From Haloferacaceae archaeon PL-Br10_E2g29 (GTDB lineage: Archaea; Halobacteriota; Halobacteria; Halobacteriales; Haloferacaceae), in the NCBI GenBank assembly GCA_001563965.1, contig LKMS01000054.1, forward strand, positions 1 to 9,035: a stretch of 9,035 bases of DNA, read 5' to 3'. The notes below the pieces were generated by a model that saw nothing but the letters and a program-made list of their open reading frames with translations, made no database searches and was not told where the DNA came from. Shown here piece by piece: positions 1 to 5,290 of this stretch. The first letter of the stretch is position 1. The number at the start of each line of letters is the position of its first letter. The position numbers were made by a program, and so were the translations under genes.

Positions 1-522
1 GACACCGCCCTCGATCGCATGGAAGCGATCATCGAGGACTCGCTCACGCTGGCGAGACAGGGCCAAGCGGTCGAAACGAAAGAACCGATCGAGATGCGTA
101 CGTTGCTCGAACGGTGTTGGGAGATCGTCGATACCGCCGATAGCGAACTCCGCGTTGTCGACGACTTTACCGTCCACGGCGACCCCAACCGACTGGCACA
201 GATCTTCGAGAACCTCTTTCGCAACGCGATCGAACACAGCACCGCGCCGGTGACGATTCGTGTCGGCTTACAGGCCGTCATGTATACCACGACCCGCGCG
301 GAAACCGACGGCACCTTCACGTTCTACGTCGAGGACGACGGCCCTGGAATCCCCGAAGACCGGCGGGAGTCGGCGTTCGATCCCGGCGAAACCACCCGCC
401 CTGACGGAACGGGATTCGGGCTCGCAATCGTCCGACGAATCGCCGAAGCCCACGGCTGGGAAGTGCATCTCACCGAAAGCATCGACGGCGGCGCACGATT
501 CGAGTTTCAGAACGTCACGTGA
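1..522 (+). CDS. Sensor histidine kinase, C-terminal part (partial, 5' end outside window)
   Basis: This is the ATP-binding end of a two-component histidine kinase. The frame is open from base 1, and 173 residues remain before the TGA stop at 520-522. The visible start 'DTALDRMEAIIEDSLTLAR' looks like the second helix of a HisKA dimerisation domain, so the phosphoacceptor His and the sensor region lie upstream. A HATPase_c domain follows: an N box at about 71-80 (NLFRNAIEHS), a G1 box at 111-117 (EDDGPGIP) and a G2 region at 136-142 (GTGFGLA), ending in a short acidic tail. The segment between the N box strand and the G1 box (about 88-107) is longer than the usual short hairpin. Such kinases autophosphorylate and pass phosphate to a response regulator; the signal cannot be told from this fragment, and no regulator is seen. 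It converges on the DUF2103 gene with a 15-bp gap. The domain assignment is firm; the specific role is unknown. Confidence 0.9.
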   Translation, partial: DTALDRMEAIIEDSLTLARQGQAVETKEPIEMRTLLERCWEIVDTADSELRVVDDFTVHGDPNRLAQIFENLFRNAIEHSTAPVTIRVGLQAVMYTTTRAETDGTFTFYVEDDGPGIPEDRRESAFDPGETTRPDGTGFGLAIVRRIAEAHGWEVHLTESIDGGARFEFQNVT

Positions 523-537
523 GTTGGCCGCGGCGAG

Positions 538-1269
538 CTACTGGAGTCCCTCGGCCGCAATCGCCCCGTTGAGATCTTCGCGAACCCGCTCGCCGGTTTC
601 GCGATCCATCGCGGTCGTCACCAGTCGGTTTTCCTGAACGCTTGAGCCGTCGCGAAGCAACATGCGGACGTTGCCGTTGGCGTCCGCGCGCGTGATTTTT
701 GCGCGCAACCCCTGCTGGGAGCCAATGCCGCTGGCATCGATCGGCCCCGGGATGATCTTTTTGACGTGCGGGTGGTCGGCGACGACGCCGATCGCGTTTC
801 GCCCGGCGCGGCCGCCGATGATCGTCGAGTGGCTGCCGCCGATTTTCTCGCGTGGGGGAATGTCGACGACCTCGAGCGCGCGCTGGCCACGGCGGTCGAG
901 AACGGCGTGAACCGGGTCGTCGTCGGGAACGCGGTAAAACTCGTAGTGCAGTTGCGCGCGGGTTTCGCGAAGCGGTTCGCGCTCGCCCGCCGCAAACACC
1001 GTTTCGGGTCGCTTTCGCTGGATTTCGTCGGCAACGCGACCCGCGAAGTTGCGGAGTTCGATGACGGTCGCGCTGTCGTCACGGTCGGTGTCGACCTCGG
1101 GAACGGTCGTGATCGTCGTCTCGCCGAGGATTTCTTCACCGTCGAGCATGGTGAGCGTTGCCGCATCCCGCGTGAAATCGACGACCACGGCGTCGCAGGT
1201 GGCAGTGTGACAGACCAGACAGTAGTCGCCCGGTCGGTCGAGCTCGGCATAACACTTCCCGCAATGCAT
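538..1269 (-). CDS. DUF2103 family putative metal-binding protein
   Basis: A 243-residue protein of the DUF2103 family (also described as a predicted metal-binding protein, COG4031), with no function that I know to be established. The N-terminus has five cysteines within 25 residues: C3-x2-C6, then C17-x2-C20 and C25, a zinc-ribbon-like arrangement. A poorly conserved middle follows. The family signature is in the C-terminal half, near residues 148-200: 'EKIGGSHSTIIGGRAGRNA', then 'HPHVKKIIPGPI' and a mixed alpha/beta tail. The frame is open 30 codons further upstream, but I chose the ATG at 1269: it puts the Cys cluster at the extreme N-terminus, and a TATA-like element sits about 25 bp before it, as expected for a leaderless transcript. 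It converges on the kinase gene. Zinc binding is inferred from the cysteine spacing; nucleic-acid binding is possible but not shown. Confidence 0.85.
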   Translation of the reverse strand: MHCGKCYAELDRPGDYCLVCHTATCDAVVVDFTRDAATLTMLDGEEILGETTITTVPEVDTDRDDSATVIELRNFAGRVADEIQRKRPETVFAAGEREPLRETRAQLHYEFYRVPDDDPVHAVLDRRGQRALEVVDIPPREKIGGSHSTIIGGRAGRNAIGVVADHPHVKKIIPGPIDASGIGSQQGLRAKITRADANGNVRMLLRDGSSVQENRLVTTAMDRETGERVREDLNGAIAAEGLQ

Positions 1270-1290
1270 ACCGCCCGTTTCGAGCCGGAG

Positions 1291-1298
1291 AGTAAAAC
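1291..1298 (-). promoter_or_regulatory. TATA-like element for the DUF2103 gene
   Basis: On the minus strand this reads GTTTTACT, centred about 25 bp before the ATG at 1269. It is the only AT-rich stretch close to the start, no Shine-Dalgarno is present, and the distance fits a leaderless archaeal promoter. It lies in the 102-bp gap between this gene and the end of the aldo/keto reductase gene; I see nothing else clear in that gap. Confidence 0.5.
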
Positions 1299-1371
1299 CT
1301 CGTTTGTTCAGGAAACCGGGGATGACGCTTCGGGTGCGCAAGTGGCTCCAACTGAACAATGGCCGAGTCGC

Positions 1372-2343
1372 CTACTCGTGACCGCTGATTCGAACCGGCT
1401 CGTACGGTGCTTCGAGAGACGCAATTTCCTCGTCCGTGAGCTCGATTTCCAGCGCCGCGACGGCGTCTTCGAGATGATCGACACTGGAGGTTCCGACGAT
1501 CGGTGCGGTGACGGTCTCTTTGTGCAACAGCCACGCTAGTGCGATCTGGGCCATCGAACGATCCTTTTTTGTTGCCAACTCCTCGACGCGTTTGTTCACG
1601 GTTTCGCCACCGCCCTCGCGGTAGGGTCGACCCAGCGCGGTTTCGTGTTCGCCCCGCGCCGTGGCGTCGTCCTGTTCATACGGGCGGGCGAGATAGCCCG
1701 CCGCGACCGGGCTCCACGGAATCACGCCGATCCCCTCGTTTTTACAGAGTGGCAGCATCTCGCGTTCCTCCTCGCGGTAGGCCAGATTGTAGAGGTTCTG
1801 CATCGTCGCGAACCGTTCGAGGCCGAGTTGGTCGCTGGTGTGCAGCGCCTCGGCAAACTGGTGGGCCCACATCGAGGACGCCCCGATATGTCGAACCTGT
1901 CCGCGTCGAACCGCATCGTCGAGCGTGCGAAGCGTCTGCTCGATGGGTGTCTCGTCGTCCCAGCGGTGGATCTGATACAGGTCGACGGTGTCCATGCCGA
2001 GCCGGTCAAGCGAATTTTGTAACTCCTGCTCAATCGTCTTGCGCGAGAGGCCCGCAGACTGCGGGTTGTCGCCAACTTCGAACCGAACTTTCGTACCCAC
2101 GGTAAACCGGTCACGGTCGTACTCCGCGAGCACGTCGCCGAGAATCTCCTCACTTTCACCCTGCGAATAGACGTTTGCGGTGTCGAAGAAGGTGATTCCG
2201 AGTTCGATCGCCCGCTCGATGAGGTCGCGACCGCCCGCCTCGTCGAGCATCCATTCGTCTCGGTTTGCTTTCCCGAAGCTCATACAGCCGAGACAGAGTC
2301 GGCTGACCTCGATGCCCGTCGACCCCAGTGTGGTGTACTCCAT
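1372..2343 (-). CDS. Aldo/keto reductase (NADPH-dependent oxidoreductase)
   Basis: A 323-residue member of the aldo/keto reductase superfamily, normal length for a single TIM-barrel enzyme. These cytosolic enzymes reduce carbonyl compounds with NAD(P)H. The catalytic tetrad is intact: Asp54 and Tyr59 in 'FFDTANVYSQGESEEILG', Lys85 in 'VGTKVRF' and His126 in 'DLYQIHRWD'. The cofactor region is recognisable as 'PWSPVAAGYLARPY' (about 209-222) and 'APIVGTSSVDHLED' (about 280-293). The N-terminus 'MEYTTLGSTGIEVSRLCLG' is typical of the family, which fixes the start at the ATG at 2343; the open frame continues upstream only as overlap with the DUF433 gene. A TATA-like element about 28 bp upstream suggests independent, leaderless transcription. 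It resembles the YajO/Tas-like or potassium-channel beta-subunit-like branch, but the substrate cannot be read from sequence. The family call is certain. Confidence 0.95.
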   Translation of the reverse strand: MEYTTLGSTGIEVSRLCLGCMSFGKANRDEWMLDEAGGRDLIERAIELGITFFDTANVYSQGESEEILGDVLAEYDRDRFTVGTKVRFEVGDNPQSAGLSRKTIEQELQNSLDRLGMDTVDLYQIHRWDDETPIEQTLRTLDDAVRRGQVRHIGASSMWAHQFAEALHTSDQLGLERFATMQNLYNLAYREEEREMLPLCKNEGIGVIPWSPVAAGYLARPYEQDDATARGEHETALGRPYREGGGETVNKRVEELATKKDRSMAQIALAWLLHKETVTAPIVGTSSVDHLEDAVAALEIELTDEEIASLEAPYEPVRISGHE

Positions 2344-2367
2344 ACGGAGTCGTTGCGGACCAGCCCC

Positions 2368-2375
2368 AAATACTC
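2368..2375 (-). promoter_or_regulatory. TATA-like element for the aldo/keto reductase gene
   Basis: Reads GAGTATTT on the minus strand, centred about 28 bp before the ATG at 2343, with no Shine-Dalgarno between. This is the spacing expected for a leaderless haloarchaeal transcript. Confidence 0.5.
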
Positions 2376-2427
2376 GGTGGCTACTGTGGCCGCGTCGAGC
2401 GATCGCGGTTTCGTTCGCCATCGACCC

Positions 2428-2445
2428 CGTCTCGCCACCGAGACG
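2428..2445 (-). other. Hairpin directly after the DUF433 stop codon
   Basis: A perfect 7-bp stem (CGTCTCG / CGAGACG) with a 4-base loop begins one base beyond the TGA of the DUF433 gene. It may mark the 3' end of that transcript or stabilise it. No T-rich tract follows, so it does not match the usual archaeal U-tract terminator. Confidence 0.4.
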
Positions 2446-2446
2446 C

Positions 2447-2713
2447 TCAAACCGTGTCGTGGTCGGATGGTTCGCCTTGCGGAGCCGTTGTAGCTGCGTC
2501 ACGCGAATCAACCGACCGGAACAGCTCGCGATGATCGTAGTAGAACGCCAACGATCGGTGAACCGCCGCCAGCGAGAGGTCGGGATACAGCAGGATGATC
2601 TCCTCGGGCTCGTACCCTTCGTGTTCGTAGGCGACCGCGACGTCTCTGACACGGATAGCCGTGCCCGATACGGTGGGGTCGGAATCGGTTGCGGAATCTC
2701 GAACGATTCGCAT
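2447..2713 (-). CDS. DUF433 domain protein (antitoxin-like, VapB45 type), apparently without a toxin
   Basis: An 88-residue protein carrying a DUF433 domain, a small winged-helix-like fold found in antitoxins of the VapB45 group and in stand-alone regulators. The signature is clear: 'PTVSGTAIRVRDVAVAYEHE' near the N-terminus, then 'GYEPEEIILLYPDLSLAAVH' and 'SLAFYYDHREL', the family's IxGTRIpV, EeIl..YP.L and aL.YY..H blocks. A 20-residue disordered tail ends the protein. Start: ATG at 2713, or the GTG just before it at 2716, which adds one residue; both suit the TATA-like element 25-28 bp upstream. DUF433 genes often sit next to a DUF5615 PIN-like toxin gene, but no such gene is present on either side here. 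Its action as a DNA-binding regulator or solitary antitoxin is inferred. Confidence 0.88.
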   Translation of the reverse strand: MRIVRDSATDSDPTVSGTAIRVRDVAVAYEHEGYEPEEIILLYPDLSLAAVHRSLAFYYDHRELFRSVDSRDAATTAPQGEPSDHDTV

Positions 2714-2735
2714 CACCGGGAGGTGGTTCGTTTCC

Positions 2736-2745
2736 GTATGTAAAC
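2736..2745 (-). promoter_or_regulatory. TATA-like element for the DUF433 gene
   Basis: Reads GTTTACATAC on the minus strand, centred about 25 bp from the GTG at 2716 and 28 bp from the ATG at 2713. It is the strongest AT-rich element in the 102-bp gap after truD. Confidence 0.5.
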
Positions 2746-2753
2746 CTACGCAG

Positions 2754-2769
2754 CGTGGTCGACACCACG
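2754..2769. repeat. Inverted repeat beside the DUF433 promoter
   Basis: CGTGGT and ACCACG form perfect 6-bp arms around CGAC. On the minus strand the dyad ends 8 bp upstream of the TATA-like element of the DUF433 gene, a position where a regulator or TFB-contacting activator could bind. Chance occurrence of a 6-bp dyad is not negligible. Confidence 0.35.
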
Positions 2770-2787
2770 TGAACGGAGGAGTCGGTC

Positions 2788-2803
2788 CAGAGCGCCGGCT
2801 CTG
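2788..2803 (-). other. Hairpin 15 bp after the truD stop codon
   Basis: Perfect 6-bp arms CAGAGC / GCTCTG around GCCG, lying just past the end of truD on the minus strand. It could be a 3'-end structure of the pth2-truD transcript. No T tract follows, so calling it a terminator would be speculative. Confidence 0.3.
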
Positions 2804-2818
2804 CTGGTTGGTCGAAAC

Positions 2819-4183
2819 TCAGAGATCGAGCGGGCCCGATTTGAGATACTCACGAAGCAGCGCGGTCGCATACGATCCACTCGGCAACGCGAACGCAAAC
2901 GTCAGGGTGTCAGGATCGACATCGAAGTCGGTGCGAACCAGAATCGCCCGTCGAGTGCCGGTCGACTCGAACGAACCCGGGAGGTCAAAGTCCGACGGTT
3001 TCAGCCCCAGCTCGTCGAGAATCGCACGTTCGATCTCACCGGGTTCACCGTCGGCCAGCTCGGTGTCGGTGCCAACGAGCGGTGCGGTGACAAACGCGCG
3101 GCCGCGCGAGCAGTGGCGTTCCATCACGTCGACGCGGGAACCCGAAACGCGTTGGAGGCGGTCGGTGTCGGGGGCATACAGCCCGTCGGGAGCCTCGCGG
3201 TCGACGAAACAGCAGACATCACCCTCGACGGGACGGTCGAACGGCAGCCCGCGGCGCAGGCGTTCGGAGAGAATCCGATTATAAAGATACGATTGGGCCG
3301 CGTTAACGAACAGTCGCTGGAGATTCCACGGAACGGCTTCGAGTGCGTGTCGGAAGTCCTCAGGAGACGCAGCTCCGTCCTCAATGAGCCGGTGGAGCAT
3401 GGATCGCTCGAAGCCGAGATAGCCCGGCATTCGGTCGAGACAGGCCTGCCAGTCAGGGTCGTCGGAGGCGGCCTCGTCGGCAACGAACTGGCGGGCCGCT
3501 TGGGTTGTCTCGCGTTCGGTCTCGAAGGGATTGGCGACGTACGCAAGCACGGCCTCGCGCCAGTGCCCGCGAACGACATTGAGGCCGACCGCGTGGGTGA
3601 CGGGTCGCTGGCTGCCAAACCGCTGGTTGCCGAACCAGTTGGGAACGCCGGCGATCCGATCGGTTGTGTCCGAACTGCCGACGAACGTGCGAAGTTCATC
3701 GGTGATTGTTCGTGCCCGTTCTGTGGCCTCGGGGTCGGCCTCGCGAACGCGAATGACGAACCGGTTGCCGTGGAGGTCGCCAAACGAGATCGACCGCCCG
3801 GTTCGGCCCAGCACCTCGATATCCGTGCCGTTGATGTCGAGCGACTCGACGGCCGCAGGGTCGACATCGCGGATTGAAAACAGCTGGGTCGTCACCGCAT
3901 GTTTGTCCTTGGTGCCGGCCCACGCGACGCGCTCGCGGCTGATTCCCATTGCATCGGAGATGCGGGCGGCGAAATCATTCGTGTCCCACTGTCGGAGGGT
4001 TGCCCGCAGGAGAATTTCGGGGTAGCCTCCGGGATCCGCATCGACCGGTTCGGGATCGAAATTTTCGATTTCTTCGACGCGAAAATCCTCGGGGTGGGTT
4101 CGAAGTTGGCCGCCGATGCCGTCGCTGTCGGTTATATAATACTCAATGCCGACGGCCTGCTCGATTGGGTGGGCCTCACGCAC
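2819..4183 (-). CDS. truD: tRNA pseudouridine synthase D (archaeal TruD)
   Basis: A 454-residue TruD-family pseudouridine synthase. The family isomerises U13 of tRNA in bacteria; archaeal members act on tRNA, but the exact site in this organism is not known from sequence. Visible motifs in order: 'HPEDFRVEEI' (30-39), the catalytic block 'AGTKDKHAVTTQ' (89-100) with catalytic Asp93, 'GNRFVIRVRE' (139-148), 'PNWFGNQRFGS' (181-191), 'NAAQSYLYNRILSER' (294-308), 'GTRRAI' (409-414) and a C-terminal 'LPSGSYATALLREY' (433-446). The TRUD insertion domain lies between. The start is a GTG at 4183; the resulting N-terminus 'REAHPIEQAVGIEYY' is what I expect of haloarchaeal TruD, so I do not look for an upstream ATG. 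It follows pth2 by 54 bp on the same strand and is probably co-transcribed with it, although a weak AT-rich stretch in the gap could be an internal promoter. Confidence 0.96.
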   Translation of the reverse strand: MREAHPIEQAVGIEYYITDSDGIGGQLRTHPEDFRVEEIENFDPEPVDADPGGYPEILLRATLRQWDTNDFAARISDAMGISRERVAWAGTKDKHAVTTQLFSIRDVDPAAVESLDINGTDIEVLGRTGRSISFGDLHGNRFVIRVREADPEATERARTITDELRTFVGSSDTTDRIAGVPNWFGNQRFGSQRPVTHAVGLNVVRGHWREAVLAYVANPFETERETTQAARQFVADEAASDDPDWQACLDRMPGYLGFERSMLHRLIEDGAASPEDFRHALEAVPWNLQRLFVNAAQSYLYNRILSERLRRGLPFDRPVEGDVCCFVDREAPDGLYAPDTDRLQRVSGSRVDVMERHCSRGRAFVTAPLVGTDTELADGEPGEIERAILDELGLKPSDFDLPGSFESTGTRRAILVRTDFDVDPDTLTFAFALPSGSYATALLREYLKSGPLDL

Positions 4184-4202
4184 GATCCGGCACCTCAGTC
4201 GA

Positions 4203-4212
4203 GTTGTTATCT
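4203..4212 (-). promoter_or_regulatory. Weak TATA-like element between pth2 and truD
   Basis: Reads AGATAACAAC on the minus strand, centred about 25 bp before the GTG start of truD. The spacing suits a leaderless internal promoter, but the match is poor and truD may simply be read from upstream of pth2. Confidence 0.25.
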
Positions 4213-4237
4213 CCGAATAGAGGACGTGACCGATTCA

Positions 4238-4576
4238 TTAGTACAACGAGAGATCGCCGGTCACGCGGTCGACTAAATTGTCTTCACCCGGACCGACCGC
4301 GACGGTCGTTGCCGTTCCCGATTCGAGTTGCGTGTGACCGGCATCCCGAATGATGGCGTGGGGAAGCCCCTCGATTCGCGCCTTGTCAGCGAGTTCAAAC
4401 AGCGTCGACTCGCCTTGCGCTTTGACAACGACCTTTTTTTGCCCGCCGCCTTTCCACGCCTTTCGTGTTCGTTGGTCCGTATCTTCGTACGCCGACAGCG
4501 AGGCGTGGGCGACTTGGGCGGCGAGTTTGCCCTGGCCCATCCCGAGATCGGTGCGGGCGGCAATGACCTGTTTCAT
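4238..4576 (-). CDS. pth2: Peptidyl-tRNA hydrolase, archaeal/eukaryotic type (Pth2)
   Basis: A 112-residue Pth2, normal full length. The enzyme cleaves the ester bond of peptidyl-tRNAs released from stalled ribosomes, recycling tRNA in the cytoplasm. The sequence shows 'RTDLGMGQGKLAAQVAHAS' (8-26), containing the conserved GK and AAQ.aHA elements; 'KKVVVKAQGE' (47-56); 'IIRDAGHTQLESGTATTVAVG' split over 75-95, the family's DAG.TQ..xGt.T block; and a C-terminal 'VDRVTGDLSLY' matching the usual K/R-VTG-L-LY ending. A small deviation is Ser86 where a Pro commonly precedes the Gly. The start is the ATG at 4576, giving the expected 'MKQVIAARTDL'. It is followed by truD 54 bp downstream and is divergent from dcd. 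No clear TATA element lies 25-30 bp before the start, so its transcript may have a short leader. Confidence 0.96.
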   Translation of the reverse strand: MKQVIAARTDLGMGQGKLAAQVAHASLSAYEDTDQRTRKAWKGGGQKKVVVKAQGESTLFELADKARIEGLPHAIIRDAGHTQLESGTATTVAVGPGEDNLVDRVTGDLSLY

Positions 4577-4666
4577 AGCTGGCTGTTGGCTGGTACCCTC
4601 AAGAGCGTGTGGATCGGCGGCGACCGACCAGTTGAATTTTATTCTCGCCGTCGAACCGCATATACA
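4577..4666. promoter_or_regulatory. Divergent pth2/dcd intergenic promoter region
   Basis: This 90-bp gap separates two divergent genes. Its one clear AT-rich element is at 4635-4643 (AATTTTATT on the plus strand), centred 28 bp before the dcd ATG, which suits a leaderless dcd transcript. The minus-strand reading of the same element is AT-rich too, and the start region of pth2 has only a poor TATA candidate near 4596-4606, so the element might serve both directions. Confidence 0.5.
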
Positions 4667-5290
4667 ATGATCTTATCGGACACCGACCTGCTCGAACGCC
4701 TCCAGCAGGGCGACCTCGTTGTCGACCCCATCGACGACCTCGACACCCAAGTCCAACCGGCCAGCATCGACATGCGGCTCGGCTCGGAGTTTCTGGAGTT
4801 CCAGCGCACCAACATCCCCTGTATTCACCCGAACCGCGCCGATGAGGTCGACGAGTACGTCCGCGAAACCTACGTCGACGAGGGCGATGAGTTCATTCTC
4901 CACCCCGGCGATTTCGTTCTCGGCACGACGAAAGAACGCGTCGAGATTCCGCCGGATCTCGTCGCGACCGTTGAAGGCCGGTCCTCCTTGGGCCGGCTTG
5001 CGGTCGTGGTGCATGCAACGGCCGGATTCGTCGATCCGGGCTACCGCGGCCAGATCACGCTCGAACTCTCGAATCTAGGCGCGGCCCCGGTCGCACTCTC
5101 GCCGGGCATGCGCGTCTCCCAACTCGTGTTTACCGAGTTGCGCTCGCCGTCGACCCGGCCGTACGGCGCCGAACGCGGCTCGAAGTACCAAGACCAGGTC
5201 GGCCCGCGGGCCTCGAAGATTCAGGACGATCCGGAGTTCGTCGCCACCGACGGGTCCACCGCTGAGACGACCCAGGAGGGCGAGAGATGA
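4667..5290 (+). CDS. dcd: dCTP deaminase (possibly dUMP-forming)
   Basis: A 207-residue trimeric-type dCTP deaminase of the dUTPase superfamily. It deaminates dCTP to dUTP, or in bifunctional forms directly to dUMP, feeding dTTP synthesis in the cytosol. Motifs: 'QPASIDMRLGSEF' (30-42), 'HPGDFVLGTT' (79-88), 'VEGRSSLGRLAVVVHATAGF' (102-121), 'DPGYRGQITLELSN' (123-136) with predicted catalytic Glu133, and the C-terminal 'RPYGAERGSKYQDQVGP' (164-180) that closes over the nucleotide phosphates. The TAGF.DPG and PYG...GSKYQ blocks look like those of the bifunctional DCD-DUT enzymes of Methanocaldococcus and Mycobacterium, whereas E. coli Dcd has TAHRIDPG; bifunctionality is therefore plausible but inferred. 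The start is the ATG at 4667, giving the standard 'MILSDTDLLERL'; the long open frame upstream is antisense to pth2. The stop overlaps the thiR start. A Thr/Glu-rich tail of about 20 residues is extra. Confidence 0.96.
   Translation: MILSDTDLLERLQQGDLVVDPIDDLDTQVQPASIDMRLGSEFLEFQRTNIPCIHPNRADEVDEYVRETYVDEGDEFILHPGDFVLGTTKERVEIPPDLVATVEGRSSLGRLAVVVHATAGFVDPGYRGQITLELSNLGAAPVALSPGMRVSQLVFTELRSPSTRPYGAERGSKYQDQVGPRASKIQDDPEFVATDGSTAETTQEGER
5275..5279 (+). promoter_or_regulatory. Shine-Dalgarno site for thiR
   Basis: GGAGG lies 7 nt before the thiR ATG, inside the last codons of dcd. Together with the ATGA overlap it indicates that thiR is translated from the dcd message and has no promoter of its own here. 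Confidence 0.7.

Noticed and set aside
1270..1359. N-terminal extension of the DUF2103 protein by 30 residues
   Set aside because: It would put the promoter element inside the coding region and move the cysteine cluster away from the N-terminus; the ATG at 1269 is better supported.
766..1539. A 257-codon plus-strand frame opposite the DUF2103 and aldo/keto reductase genes
   Set aside because: It spans two real minus-strand genes and has no family motif.
2344..2446. A possible toxin gene downstream of the DUF433 gene
   Set aside because: The gap is only about 100 bp, shows no start-to-stop frame resembling a PIN domain, and is taken up by a hairpin and the aldo/keto reductase promoter.
2344..2652. 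N-terminal extension of the aldo/keto reductase frame
   Set aside because: The extension overlaps the DUF433 gene in another frame, is Arg/Ser-rich and precedes the canonical family N-terminus at 2343, which has its own TATA-like element.
3113..3877. A 254-codon plus-strand frame opposite truD
   Set aside because: It mirrors codon structure of truD, whose catalytic and family motifs are intact on the minus strand.
4328..4666. N-terminal extension of dcd by 113 residues
   Set aside because: It is antisense to pth2 and lies before the standard dCTP deaminase N-terminus.
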